64,000 nt of DNA from Sphaerolaimus hirsutus (GCA_964036195.1 OZ038456.1:7192001-7256000), one strand, 5' to 3'. Counted from the stretch's first letter, positions 30,664 through 42,020 are shown. Notes: a model not told the origin generated them from the letters alone. Made by a program: numbers and translations.

Positions 30664-32399
30664 TACTTTGCTGTTTACATTTGTAAATGTGCCTGAAACG
30701 ATATACCCTATTTTCTCGAATTATCCCCCTAGAACTGACTCCACACTCCCCCTCAAATTACAGAGTGAAACGATATACCGTCTGAGCAACCTGAGGAAAA
30801 TATAACCATCTCAAAATACCCCCGTCTCGAATACTGTACCTGGTTTACATAATTGAAGCCAAATTGCATTGCAGGTATGGTTGGACAAATTTTTTTTCAA
30901 AACGCCTTGATTTTTAAAAAATCATCAAAAATGGGGATATAGAGAAAAAAATATGTGTATGTAAGTGTTAGACAATGTATTGTTGAACTCTGGATGATGT
31001 AATGTCTCGGGAGCACTATGAAACAATCACCCCCCCCCCCCCCCCCGGGGGTGATTGTTTCATAGTGCTCCCGAGAGGGGGGGGGGGTTAAACAAGGGGG
31101 GTATTTCGGGTGTTATTATTTCATATGAAATTTTTTGAAATCCTAGTACAAAATCGTGGTTTGTGATGTGCGCTGGGGTAGAAAAATGCATCAATAACTG
31201 ACATGTATCAACTCCTGTATACTAATATTAGTACGTAGATGGTATAAACAGACACTGTTCTAATGTGATTCCAACATTGTTTTAACGTGTGTTCTGCACT
31301 ACGCAGAACTAGTGTGTCAACTTTCCGTTTTCCGTTCCCGCTTTCCGCAGGCAAATTTTTTTCCGTTTCCGTTTTCCGACTGTAAAATTTTTTTTCCGTT
31401 TTCATTTCCGTTTTTCCGGCTCATTTTCCGTTTTCCGGCTAAAATTTCAGTTTTTCTGCTTTTTTTTCCGTTTTCCGGCTCAATTGTCTGTTTTTCCAAC
31501 TTTTTTCCATTTTCTGACTCAATTCTCTGTTTTCTGTTTCAGCCAAACTGGTAAACATGCATGCAGGTTCTCAATTATGTGAATTGTTTCTACCGTATTA
31601 CCTCGAAATACCCTCAGGGGGTTTATTATTTCGCCAGCGAAATTTGAGGGGGGGATAATTCGAGGGGGGGTTTATTCGAGGGGGGGGGGGTCTATTCTTC
31701 GCCAGAGACTTTCGGAAATTCCCCATACGCAGACGTAGAAAAATCGAACAATCACATAGATTTATATGTGTTTATAGGCATATACAGGGGTGGGCATCTT
31801 CAGTTACCGCTGGGAAAATGCGATAGATTGAGCTACGGTTGAGCTATCAGAATGAAATTTTAACACAATGGAGTAGACTCTATAGGACACCTATTCTGAA
31901 GTTTGCAACCCAAACGGCCACATTTTGGGTGAGTTGTGGAACACACGGTTTTTAGTGTAATTTTGTGACTTGGCGTCACCCATAGGATAAATCGAGGGTG
32001 GCATTTGAGGGGGGGGGGGCATCGGTCGTTGGTGTCATCCCATTCTGTCGTACATCGGCCGATTTTGATGCCCTTTGAGTATGTTGTGGTCGCGCCTACT
32101 ACCAAATTCTTTTTTTACTCGAATAGTCCCCCAGTCCCGAGTAACGATGGCAAACCCTCCAAAAAAAAGTATTTAAATTTTTAAGTGTTTTTTCCCAAAT
32201 GAATTTTCGAATTTTCGAATTTTTCCTGAAATTAATTTTCGAATTTTGAATTTAATTTTCGAATTTTCGAATTTTCGAATCTTTTTTGGTAATTTTCGAA
32301 TTTTTTTGGCCATTTTTCGAATTTTTTCAAATAATTTTCGAATTTTTTGGGAAAAATATTGAATCTGAAACTTTAAACACAGAATTTTGACTGTTTTGG

Positions 32400-32905
32400 A
32401 AGTGGCTATACTCGGCAGACGTGCTAATCTACAAATAGATATGATTTATATCTTTGGCTGGCAGACAGCCAACTGAAAACTTGTGAACTGATTCACCACT
32501 GCACTCCATTTCATCCTGACTCCAAACCAGTTCAGTCAGCCGTAAGTTCACTGCGGACTGCAGTTATGACGTCATGATGGAGTGTTACCACCAGAAAAAT
32601 GTAGGGTGTAATTTCGCCCAAGTATAGCACACTGAGCGTACTCAGTGCATACAGTGCTAACTGCACGAAATATGGGTACTTCTCAAACCAATACTCAAAA
32701 CCACCCTTATACTCCAGCGACATTACACCTACAATGAAATCTACCATAACCCATCTGAATAAAAGAACAAACAAAAACATTTTCATCATATTTATCAAAG
32801 CAATTTGATTAATATGATAAAAAAATTTTATGTTTGTTCTTTTATTCAGATGGGATATGGTAGGTTTCATTATAAAGTGTTATGTCGCTGGAGTATATCT
32901 TTGAT
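32400..32905. repeat. TATACTCGGCAGAC repeat nested in the hAT element
   Basis: TATACTCGGCAGACGTG starts the unit. It runs through TATCTTTGGCTGGCAGACAGC and TGACGTCATGATGGAGTG to ...GCTGGAGTATATC. The same unit at 53585-55005 is interrupted by two other transposons, so this copy serves as an empty-site reference. Mirrored TTTTATTCAGATGGG phrases occur in its middle. Confidence 0.6.
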
Positions 32906-32942
32906 CACATCTCTTTTACTTATAAATATGTGCAGTTCCTAT

Positions 32943-33113
32943 GTGTAGTCCCAGACACCTGTAAAATGCTCTGTGAAATGTCAAATGTTATGCAAAGTGT
33001 CTAAAGTCATGGAAATGCTGTGGAAAATGGCAAATATGTTTGCCATTTTTCCAGGGCATTTTCATAACTTTTAACACTTTGCATGACATTTCACATTTTA
33101 CAGGGCAGTTTAC
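32943..33113. mobile_element. TCCCAG-type palindromic MITE, innermost insertion
   Basis: GTGTAGTCCCAGACACCTG starts the left arm. AAATGTCAAATGTTATGC and CATGACATTTCACATTTTAC mirror each other. The right terminus is lost after CAGGGCAGTTTAC. Confidence 0.6.
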
Positions 33114-34529
33114 ATTTCAACGTTTTTGGGCTTTTTTTCTGTTTTGTTTCGCTTTTTCATAAGCACCGCGTATCAATTTTCGTTGTATTTAGTACGTTGA
33201 ACTTAAGAGTGCCTTGAATTGCCTGAAAAATTCGAAAAGTATTTTCGAATTTTCGAATTTTCGAATTTTTTGAAAAATAAATCGATTTTTAAGTGTTTTT
33301 TCTAGGGGTGAAATAAAAATTCGAAAATTCCGGAAAAATTCGAAAATTCGAAAATGTTTTCGAATTTTCGAATCTTTTTTTGCCATCGTTAGTCCCGAGA
33401 TAAGGGGGGTGAAGTCACAAAATTACACTAAAAACTGTGTGTTCCACAACTCCTCCAAACTGTGGCCGTTTGGGTTGCAAACTTCAGCATAGGTGTCCTA
33501 TGGAGTCTACTCTATTGTGTTAAGATTTCATTGTGATAGCTCAACTGTAGCTCAAGCTATCGCGTTTTTCCAGCGGTAACTGAAGATGCCCACCCCTGTA
33601 TTACTGTATATACACAAAAACCCTTCCCTAACGTCACTTTATCATCAGTTTTACGTGTGTTCTGCATAGTACAGATCAAAAACTGCGGTATTTGTCATGT
33701 ACGTTCACGTTACACTCAATTTTAGGGGGGTATTTCGAGGGGGGGGTTTATTATTTCCTCAGCCGAAATTTAGGGGGGGTATTTCGAGGGGGGGGGGGGT
33801 TAATTCAAGGGGGGATAATTCGAGGTAATACGGTATTTCTACCAAGATTTCTGCAAATTTTTTTATTTCTGGATAAATTTCTGCATTTTTTTCCATTTCC
33901 GGCAAAATTTCAGCAAATTTTTTTTCCGTTTCCAGCATAATTTCAGCAAATTTTACCGTTTCCGTTTCCGTTTTCCGGCCTTTCATTTTTCCGTTTTCCG
34001 TTTTCTGGCAGGTGAAAACATTTTTCCGTTTCCTTTCTGCTTTCCGGCAAGTGTAAATTTTTTTCCATTTCCGTTTCCGTTTTCCGCCAAAAAGTTTTTG
34101 TTGACACCCTACGCAGAACACAAACTGCAGTATTTGTCATGTACGTTCTCTTTACACTCAATCTGGGGGGGGGGGGTGATTGTTTCATAGTGGTCTCGAG
34201 AGGGGGGGGTGGGGTCAAACGAGGGGGGGGGGGGGGGTATTTCGAGGGGGTGTATTTCGAGGAAATACGGTATACCGAATGCACACTCTTTATCGAAATT
34301 AGTCGCTGCCCATCTGAATTGGACCAGTGAAAACCAGTTACATGAAAACATATGAATTTCAACAAAAAATATAAAAAACTTTCGAATTTCCAAACAATTT
34401 CTATATAAAAAGCAAGATTTAGTATTATTTTTGACATCAGTATATAAAATGTATATTTATTTATAGTCAGTAAGTGAAACTGACGGCGTTTTTCACATTT
34501 TTGGTGGATCTTTTGAAGACATTATGTTG

Positions 34530-34749
34530 AACTGTGTCGCGCTTTTTTGGCGCTTTTAAAATGGCTAGCGCCAATGGCGCCACAGCATTATAGCGCCAAT
34601 TGCCAAAAGCGCCATGGCGCTTTTCAAGATTATGGCGCCAAGCGCCAATGACGCCACGGCGGAATGGCGCCAAGCGCCAAAAGCGCCATGGCGATTTTCG
34701 CTGTGACGCTAGCGCCAAGCGCCAGCGCCATGGCGCTTTTACATCACTA
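34530..34749. mobile_element. GCGCC hAT-like MITE, left end lost
   Basis: Units of GCGCCAATGGCGCC and GCGCCAAAAGCGCC end in GCGCTTTTACATCACTA. The left end merges into unrelated sequence. Confidence 0.6.
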
Positions 34750-34759
34750 GTAATCAGGG

Positions 34760-35160
34760 AGCTTTAGTTGAGACTGTATTGTATGTGTGGAAGTATATAC
34801 TAATTATATTACCTGAATATAGGTAGGTAAATATTTATAGGTAGGTATATACTTTTTACAGACAAGAAATTCAATTCATTGTCTAAGAAATTTAACTGTC
34901 ACAAGAAATTCCATTTTTAAACTCCAGTTTTAAAAGAACAGAAGCTTAAAAAATACACAAATCGATCACTGTTAAATATGACACTTAACTGAACTGAACT
35001 GAGCTCTGTTTTCTGTTTTCAAAGGAATGCAATTTGTGCAAAATTTGTTTCAAAGGAACAGATTTGCAACTGAGCTTAGTCAAATAAAAAAATTAGGTAG
35101 ATGTCAAGCCAACGCACCAAAAGTATTTAGTGATTGGCATCTGCAAGTGGTTCTAATGTG
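34760..35160. other. AT-rich spacer, nothing recognised
   Basis: I find no paired termini, repeats or splice-bordered frames in this stretch. Confidence 0.4.
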
Positions 35161-35171
35161 TCTGCTTGTGT

Positions 35172-36852
35172 TAGTGATGGAAAAGGCACTGGGAAAAATG
35201 GCACCGCACATCACCGGTGCCATTCTGAAAAAAATAGCACCGGCAACCTGTGGCACCGGCCGGTTGCTCGTGCTAGCACCAAAAGGCACCACAAATGGCT
35301 GAAAGTTCCAACGGATTTTTTTGGGTATTTTCTCAGAGGCTGCACCTTTGGAAGTGCATTTTTCCATGAATTCCCTATCGTGTTTGATGTTTGAGCATTC
35401 AAACTGATCAGAATGATGTGGCGATCACATTATGAAGCAATTAGAATAATTACAAATGATAGCTCAAATATTTTATCTGTTCCAATACAAATACCAGTAA
35501 TGTCTAAAATGTGGGGTGGATATTGTTTAGCAAATGTTACTATATTTTGTCATATACTGACAACAAATTATGAACAAAATGGCAAAACAAACGTGTATTC
35601 CCTCTTCAGAATAATGTATTCCCTCTTCAGAAAGGGTATGGCACATTTCAAAGTAAATTTGACAGGACATTTTTTTCTAAAAATAACCAAAAACAATTGA
35701 ATCTATAATATTGATATTATAAATATGAATCAGCACATGTTGTTGATGTAATTTTACACCCTATTTCTACTAGGCTGGTGCCTTTCCCAGTGCCTTTTAC
35801 TTTGGCTCTGGTGCTAGCAGCTTTGGCACCAGCTGAAACATGACACCACACCGCTAGTGATGTTAAACGCACTGGGAAAAATGGCACCACACCGCACCGG
35901 CACCTTTCCCATCGCGAGAAAAGGGCACATGGCACCCTGGGGCACTGGCCAAAAAATGGCACTGCACCGGCACCGGCACCCGTGCCATTCTGAAAAAATG
36001 TCACCGGCACCTAAGGGCACGGGAGAGTTGCCGGTGCTAGCACCAAAAGGCACTGCACCGGGGAAAATTTTGTGTAGTGATATGAAAAGTGCCAGGACCT
36101 TGGTGGGAAGCGCCAAAAGCGCCCTGGCACATTTCCAGCCACCAGCACCAAAATCTTTGGTGCCAGGGCAGTATGGAACCAACTGCCATGGCACTGAGCA
36201 ACAATAGTTTAACAACCAAAATAGCACCTGAAGCCAAAAGAGTCATGGCACTTTTTGTGTTGGCGCCAGCACCAATGCCATGCACTTTCGCAGGCACCAG
36301 GACCAGGAAGTTCATTTAATTTGAACAACATCACTCCTTTCTGACACATCGGAATCACTTTTATCCAACTCAGAATCAATCATTGTATTGTTTAAAATCG
36401 CTAGTTTTTATGTTTGTCAAAAGAAAATCAATATAAAAAAAAACTGCAGTTCTTGCCCTTGAAGCCCTGCCGGTGCCTTTCCTGGTGCCCCACTTTTTCT
36501 GGCCGGTGCTAGCACCTAAAGGCACCCTTGAAAAGGAGCACCGCACCGCACCGGCACCGGTGCTATTCTGAAAAAAATGGCACCGGCACCGGTAGGGCAT
36601 CTCTGAAAATTGCGAGGGCACCGCACCAGCACCGTTGCTGGTGCACTTCGGTGCCCAGCACCGGGGCACTGGTGCCCCGGTGCCTTTACATCACTACACA
36701 CCGCACCGGCACCGGTGCTCTTCTGGAAAAAAATGGCACCGACACCGGCAGGGCACCCCCAAAAAATGGCACCGCACTGCACCAGCACCGGTGCTGGTGC
36801 GCTGCGGCGCCCAGCACCGGGGCACCGGTGCCCCGGTGCCTTGCCATCACTA
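35172..36852. mobile_element. Outer GGCACC hAT-like element, split by a nested copy
   Basis: It starts TAGTGATGGAAAAGGCAC and ends TGCCTTGCCATCACTA. Its flanks GCTTGTGT (35164-35171) and GGTTGTGT (36853-36860) form an 8-bp duplication with one mismatch. The middle shares TTTGGAAGTGCAT, ATGATCAGAATGATGTGGC-like phrases with 3529-4467. A second element of the same family lies inside at 35855-36696. Confidence 0.8.
35855..36696. mobile_element. Nested GGCACC hAT-like element, perfect 8-bp TSD
   Basis: The ends TAGTGATGTTAAACGCAC and GCCTTTACATCACTA are flanked by a perfect CACACCGC duplication (35847-35854, 36697-36704) made within the outer element's own repeat. A further TAGTGATATGAAAAGTGCC start at 36075 suggests a third, truncated insertion running to about 36334. 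Confidence 0.8.
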
Positions 36853-36869
36853 GGTTGTGTTCCCCTTAA

Positions 36870-37490
36870 ACTGTACTTTGAGCGTTTATCTTCCATTTTT
36901 AACTACTTTTTGCTTACTGAAACTTAAAGATATTACTTTTTCAGTGTGTTGAGTTTATGGTTAAGTTCTGTATTTACAATAACAGGTAAAAAATTCACCG
37001 TTTGTCTTTACTTCTATGTCTTTCTATTCCAGCCACCCCCAGTTTTTTCAGCTAAATAATAAATACCTAGGTACATCAATTCTGGAGTCTGGACTCTAAA
37101 TAGCCGCCCTGCAAAAGTCTTTTTCAGCCACTGAAATGTTTTAAATCAGCGCAGCCCATGCTACGTTGATTTTTCAGAAACTTTATTTTATAAAAATGTT
37201 AAAAGAGAATTATGTGTGCAATTATGGAATGAAAATTAACAAATGGGTGAAAGTGCGGATGTAAAAGAAAACATTAAAAATATTTAAAACAGCTAAATAT
37301 CAGTACGATCAAATACACAAGCGTTTAAAATAATAAGTGTGAACGTCCGTGAAAACAGATCAGAATTCATTTAGGTAAGTTGCAAGGGTAAACAAATTAG
37401 TATGATGATCCACACACTTTTTGATAAGAGTCTGTCAAAGAAAAATTGTGTTATCAAATTTTGTTGCCTCAAGAAACAATCGCGAACCGA
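36870..37490. other. AT-rich spacer, nothing recognised
   Basis: There is no reading frame with splice borders and no paired termini. The right edge abuts a MITE at 37501. Confidence 0.4.
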
Positions 37491-37500
37491 GAAAACCCTG

Positions 37501-37617
37501 GTGCAAATCCCAGACCCTGTAAAATGCCCTGTAAAATGTCAAATGTCATGCAAAGTGTCAAAAAGTCACGTAAAATTCCCTGCGAAATGGCAACTCGGCA
37601 ATTCTGGGATTGCCCCC
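37501..37617 (+). mobile_element. Internally deleted TCCCAG-type MITE with CTG duplication
   Basis: It starts GTGCAAATCCCAGACCCTG and ends TTCTGGGATTGCCCC, with CTG at 37498-37500 and 37618-37620. Only the left arm and the extreme right end remain (117 bp). It supports the CAG/CTG target rule for this family. The ORF that runs through it is coincidental. Confidence 0.75.
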
Positions 37618-37670
37618 TGGCTTGAAATTCGGAACTGTGCGTACGTGCACCGGGAAAAGCTCGTCAGTAC

Positions 37671-38024
37671 TAGTGATGTGAAAAGCGCCAGGACTTTGGC
37701 GCCAAGCGCCAAAAGCGCCATGGCGCTTTTCTGATCCCTAGCGCCAAGCGCCAATGGCGCCAGAGCAAAATGGCGCCAAGCGTCAGAAGCGCCATGGCGC
37801 TTTTTGCTTTGGCGCTAGCGCCAAGCGCCAGCGCCAGGCGTTTTGTTCCTGGCGCCAGGCAAAAATAGCGCCAAGCGCCAAAAGCGCCATGGCGCTTTTC
37901 ATGGGCATGGCGCCAAGCGCCAATGGTGCCACTGCAATTTAGCGCCAAGCGCCAAAAGCGCCATGGCGCTTTTTGCTTTGGCGCTAGCGCCAGGCGCCAG
38001 CGCCATGGCGCTTTTACATCACTA
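37671..38024. mobile_element. GCGCC hAT-like element with 8-bp TSD
   Basis: The ends TAGTGATGTGAAAAGCGCC and GCGCTTTTACATCACTA are flanked by GTCAGTAC (37663-37670) and GACAGTAC (38025-38032). The core is a run of GCGCCAAGCGCCAAAAGCGCC units in both orientations, so much of the element can pair with itself. Confidence 0.8.
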
Positions 38025-38499
38025 GACAGTACACAGGCTCATAAACTGCCTAATCAAAATTGAAAAGCTCGTAAATTTTCAGACAAAAATGCACGACGCC
38101 AGAAATGAGAAAGCGTATTTACACAAAAGCGCCACCGACCAGGGTTGGCAAAATCTCAGAAAAAATAAAAATAAAATAAAAATAAAATGGAAAATTGAAG
38201 AAAAAAATAAAATAAAATAAAATGAAAAATTAATAAAATAAAAATACAATTTTACTAAAATTCGAATTTTTGTAAAATTTTAGTAAAATTGTACGAAAAA
38301 TCGAATTTTTATACACTTTACACTTTGTACACTCAGTAAAATTTTACAAAAACTTGCGTGTCTGTAAAATTATGTAAAAAGTTTTCTATCCTGTTGCTTA
38401 AGATACTAGCTGCCAATTTGCAGAACTGGTACCTTGTTGTTGCTCGCGTTGCTGTGATTGAAAAATATTTTTTTTCTCAAAATTGCAAATTTTCACATA

Positions 38500-38955
38500 C
38501 CGTATTTCCTCGAAATACCCCCCGGGGGGTGATTGTTTCATAGTGGTCCCGAGAGGGGGGGGGGGTTAAACGAGGGGGGGGGTATTTCGAGGGGGGGGTT
38601 ATTATTTCACAAGAAATTTTTTGAAAACCAAGTACGAAATTGTCGTCTGAAACGTACGCAGACGTCGAAAAATGCAACAAAAACCGCCATTTATAAGGTT
38701 CTGTAGACTAATATTAGTACGTAGATGGTATAAACACTGTTCTAACATGATTCCGACATTGTTTTAACGTGTGTTCTGCACTACGCAGAACACAAACTGC
38801 AGTATTTGTCATGTACGTTCTCTTTACACTCAATTTGGGGGGGGTATTTCGAGGGGGGGGGTGATTGTTTCATAGTGGTCTCGAGAGGGGGGGGGGGGGG
38901 GGTCAAACGAGGGGGGGGGGGTATTTCAAGGGGGGGGTATTTCGAGGAAATACGG
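38500..38955. mobile_element. TA-flanked CCGTATTTCCTCGAA element, complete
   Basis: It is very close to 2958-3429 and 57537-57979: CCGTATTTCCTCGAAATACC ends, G tracts up to about 17 bases, and the shared interior around ACGTACGCAGACGTCG. It lies inside the 4.2-kb inverted repeat. Confidence 0.8.
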
Positions 38956-39269
38956 TAGGTATTTTAATAGGTATATTTTCATCCTAAAAATCACCAATTT
39001 ATGTGATTTTCTTATTTTCTTAGTTCCCTACCTTTAAAAAGCCTATGTATTGAACCCCGCAAGCCCCTCCCACCCCCCAAAAAACAAACAAACAATTTTT
39101 TTGCTATATTTCCTTGTAAAATATTTGTAAAATGGTTTCATTTTATTTTATTAAAGACATTTCAGAATAAAATAAAATAAAATGAAACATGAATAAAATA
39201 AAAATAAAATACAATTTTAATAAAAATAAAATACAATTTTAGTAACAAGAATTTCACTAAAACCAACCA

Positions 39270-39570
39270 TGCCACCGACAAAGCAAAAAGCGCCCCGGCG
39301 CTTTTGGTGCTCGGCGCCAGCTTTTGGTGCTATTGGCGCTGGGGTTCGGAAAAGCGCCATGGCGTTTTGGCGCTTGGTACTATCTTTGCATGGCGCCAGT
39401 AACAAAACGCTTAGTGCCGGAGCTTGGAGCTATGGCAAAACAAAAAAAAGGTGGCTTTTTTGGAGCTTTGTCGATCTCAAGCACTATATTATGCCAATGA
39501 CGCCAGAGTCAAAAAGCGTCGAGCGCCAAGAGCGTCATGGCGCTTTTGTCACTGACGCCATTTTCCCGTG
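39270..39570. repeat. GCGCC-rich block, first copy
   Basis: CAAAGCAAAAAGCGCCCCGG opens a stretch that recurs almost unchanged at 40830-41010, including TTGGTGCTCGGCGCC and TTAGTGCCGGAGCTTGG. The termini are not recognisable as a complete hAT copy. Confidence 0.6.
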
Positions 39571-39579
39571 ACTCGATGG

Positions 39580-40060
39580 TTCTGATCTGAATACGGTGAT
39601 AATTACTGATTTTCAGTGAACACTGGGGTAATTTTTTTAAATACTTATTTTAGTCATGCTTATTCAGAAGTGAAATTTTTATAAATTTTAGTTCACATTT
39701 AATGAATTCTTTTCATCCCAATTAGGTTTCAAGTAGATAAGTTTTGAACCTTTGAATTTCATAAGCTAACCAATTTTGGACTAAAAAATAACAAGTTAAA
39801 AGAAAAGTCAAGATTGAACTTTACTTTTAACTTATCTGTTATAAATTTACTTTTTATAACTTTTTACTTCACAATTTAAACTTGTTTTTTTTCACTTCTA
39901 CACTTGCAAATTTGGGACCATGAGGATAAAGTCATATTGTTTTTCTCTTCAGGTGTGTAAATACATGTGTGAAAAAGATTAGGTGCACTACAAAGTCATT
40001 CATTTGTGTATGATGCTGTTATTTATAACGTGATACAAGCAGATTATGACTAATATTCCT
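39580..40060. other. AT-rich spacer, nothing recognised
   Basis: Only AT-rich sequence is visible; there are no paired termini or exon-like frames. Confidence 0.4.
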
Positions 40061-40065
40061 AACTA

Positions 40066-40510
40066 GCAGGATTCTCTCCGACCTTCGGTCGGGTTTTGTG
40101 GTTCTCTACAATTAATACCATTGGAGGAAATATGATACTTTAGTTAAGTTCACCCACATGCTAGGCATGTGTTTTGAAATGCAGTATGTAATGTACCAAC
40201 AATAACAAGACCAATACCAAAGATGCAATGTTTTGGAATGTATTTTTGTAAACTTCCGTAAAATGGTTGGGCATGAAACTTGGTAGTAAAATGTGGACAG
40301 TTTGCGATTTGGTATGATGGTGTGCAGTGTGCATTCTGTGTGGTATAGGTTTTGTGATATGATAGTGTGGTTTTTGCATGGTGTCAAACTTTGTTGTAAT
40401 CTTAAATTGGTTACATTTGTGCTTTGCTGTTCTTTTTTGTGTTTGTAAATCCTTGCGGTATTAATTGTAGAGAACCACAAAACCCAACTGAAGGTTGGAG
40501 AGAATCCTGC
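40066..40510. mobile_element. TIR element GCAGGATTCTCTCC, TA flanked, first copy
   Basis: GCAGGATTCTCTCCGACC and TTTTGTGGTTCTCTACA on the left are mirrored by GTAGAGAACCACAAAACCC and TTGGAGAGAATCCTGC on the right. TA stands outside each end. It is nearly identical to 61979-62422. Confidence 0.7.
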
Positions 40511-40535
40511 TATAGGTACCCACTACTCAGAGGCT

Positions 40536-41345
40536 TGCAAAAACTGACACCCCAGTGGGGACCCCCCTCCAAATGGCACCCCCAGGGAACCCCCCAAAAG
40601 TGGCACCCCCTGGGAACTGCCCAAAAATGGGACCCCCTAGGGCCCCACAAATATGGCACCCCCTGAGGACCACCAAAAAATGGCACCCCTTAGGGACCCC
40701 CCAAAAATGGCACCCACAAGGGACCCCCCAAAAATGGCACCCCCTGGGGACCCCCCAAACATGGCACCCCCTAGGGACCCCCACAAAAATGGCACCCCCT
40801 GGGGACCCACCCAAAACGAAAGCGCCACCACATCAACAAAGCAAAAAGCGCCCCGGCGCTTTTGGTGCTCGGCGCCAGCTTTTGGTGCTATTGGCGCTGG
40901 GGTTCGGAAAAGCGCCATGGCGTTTTGGCAATAGGTACTATCTTTGCATGGCGCCAGTAACAAAACGCTTAGTGCCGGAGCTTGGAGCTATGGCAAAACA
41001 AAAAAGAACATGGCTTTTTTGCACAACCTAGGAACCCCCACAAAAATGGCACCCCCTGGGGACCCACCCAAAGTTGGCCCCCCTGGGGACTCTCCAAAAA
41101 TGGCACCCTCCTGGGGACCCCCCCCCCAAAAAAAAAATGGCACACCCTATGGACCCCCCCCCCTGAAAAAAAAAATATAGCACCCCCTGAGGACCACCAA
41201 AAAATGGCACCCCTGGGGACCACCCAAAAAATGGCATCCCATAGGGACCCCTTGAAATGGCACCCCCATATGTACCTCCAAAAATGGCACCCCCTGGAGA
41301 CCCCCCAAAAATGGCACCCCATGGGGACCCCCTCTAAATCCTGTA
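40536..41345. repeat. Minisatellite of about 33-36 bp, ATGGCACCCCCTGGGGACC
   Basis: Tandem imperfect units of CCCCAAAAATGGCACCCC(C)TGGGGAC follow the TIR element. A GCGCC block (about 40815-41025) interrupts the array. The unit length is often a multiple of three, so ORFs with repeated KWHPLGTPQ-like residues appear on the plus strand and a mirror on the minus strand. I do not regard them as genes. Confidence 0.75.
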
Positions 41346-41487
41346 AACACAATCAGAAACCCACAAACACATCGTTTTATGATTTGAAAATTTTTGGCCC
41401 TGGGGGTTCATTTTCAGGGTTATGGTAATGTAGTGTCAAAATGAAGTGCATATTTCAAATCAAGGCAATCAAAAAGCCACAAATGCA
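41346..41487. repeat. 116-bp satellite unit, cut by assembly gap
   Basis: AATCAGAAACCCACAAACAC ... GGTAATGTAGTGTCAAAATG matches the tandem units at 63530-64000. The sequence then runs into Ns. Confidence 0.75.
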
Positions 41488-41687
41488 NNNNNNNNNNNNN
41501 NNNNNNNNNNNNNNNNNNNNNNNNNNNNNNNNNNNNNNNNNNNNNNNNNNNNNNNNNNNNNNNNNNNNNNNNNNNNNNNNNNNNNNNNNNNNNNNNNNNN
41601 NNNNNNNNNNNNNNNNNNNNNNNNNNNNNNNNNNNNNNNNNNNNNNNNNNNNNNNNNNNNNNNNNNNNNNNNNNNNNNNNNNNNNNN
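41488..41687. other. Assembly gap of 200 N
   Basis: Two hundred undetermined bases lie just inside a satellite array. The round number suggests a placeholder, so the true length is unknown. Confidence 0.95.
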
Positions 41688-41689
41688 GG

Positions 41690-42020
41690 CCACAATAATC
41701 CCCCCAGGGAATTTTGAGGGGTGAACTATTCGAGGGGAAAATTATTCAAGGGGGGGGATTATTATGTCGTCACAAATTTTTTAAGCATATTTCAATGAAC
41801 TGATTTATTTACTTTATTTACTTATTTAGCTTATTTGCTTTATTTAGCTTTATTTACTAAATGAAATGTAACTTTTGTTTAAATTGGATGCAAAAACATT
41901 ATCATATGCCTGAAATGGGGATTTTTCGAGGGGGTATAATTTTTTCCTCACTTGTCTACGAGGGGGGGGATCATTCAAGGGGGCTTATCCAAGCCGGGGG
42001 AATTATTCTAGTATATACAG
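41690..42020. repeat. Eroded CCGTATT-family element
   Basis: CACAATAATCCCCCCAGGG, ATTCGAGGGG and GGGGAATTATTCTAGTATAT phrases belong to the ATTATTC variant of the family. The left end is lost in the gap. Confidence 0.5.

Larger units (their letters stand above)
32142..33391. mobile_element. hAT-like TAACGATGG element, perfect 8-bp TSD, itself carrying insertions
   Basis: The ends TAACGATGGCAAA and TTTGCCATCGTTA are flanked by a GTCCCGAG duplication (32134-32141, 33392-33399). The arms are AATTTTCGAATTTT-rich. Two inserts lie inside, at 32400-32905 and 32943-33113. It is a longer relative of 28413-29055. Confidence 0.85.
31593..33833. mobile_element. Foldback CCGTATTACCTCGAA element inside the hAT copy
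   Basis: It has TA-flanked ends CCGTATTACCTCGAA and TTCGAGGTAATACGG. Stretches such as CAGTTACCGCTGGGAAAA (near 31800) and TTTTTCCAGCGGTAACTG (near 33565) mirror each other. Like 5583-7189 it is a long palindrome. The element 32142-33391 is inserted near its centre. Confidence 0.75.
31310..34111. mobile_element. hAT-like element TAGTGTGTCAAC, perfect 8-bp TSD, host to three further insertions
   Basis: The ends TAGTGTGTCAACTTTCCG and CTTTTTGTTGACACCCTA (imperfect inverted repeat) are flanked by a perfect CGCAGAAC duplication (31302-31309, 34112-34119). Its own sequence is TTTTCCGTTTTCCG-rich arms. The middle is occupied by the TA-flanked element 31593-33833. Confidence 0.8.
31013..34270. mobile_element. 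Outermost TA-flanked CCGTATT-family copy, split by a 2.8-kb insertion
   Basis: The left part (31013-31309) has TGATTGTTTCATAGTG, GTATTTCGGG and the phrase up to ACGCAGAAC. The right part (34112-34270) resumes with CGCAGAACACAAACTGCAG and ends GTATTTCGAGGAAATACGG. In the uninterrupted copy at 38500-38955 these two parts are contiguous. The left terminus is rearranged into a C-tract/G-tract palindrome. Confidence 0.7.

Noticed and set aside
31320-31550. TTTTCCGTTTTCCG-rich ORFs
   Set aside because: They are subterminal repeats of the hAT-like element 31310-34111, mirrored at 33880-34090.
37402-37734. 110-codon ORF through the MITE at 37501
   Set aside because: The frame enters and leaves repeat elements and has no family motif; removing the MITE and one CTG does not give a longer coherent frame with splice borders.
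40555-41428. Long proline/tryptophan-rich ORFs on both strands
   Set aside because: They are translations of the minisatellite whose unit length keeps frames open; there is no start context, splice signal or non-repetitive portion. The same holds for 62631-63495.
41441-41724. ORFs spanning the N gap
   Set aside because: The residues are undetermined and the gap length is a placeholder; the same applies to 56962-57326.
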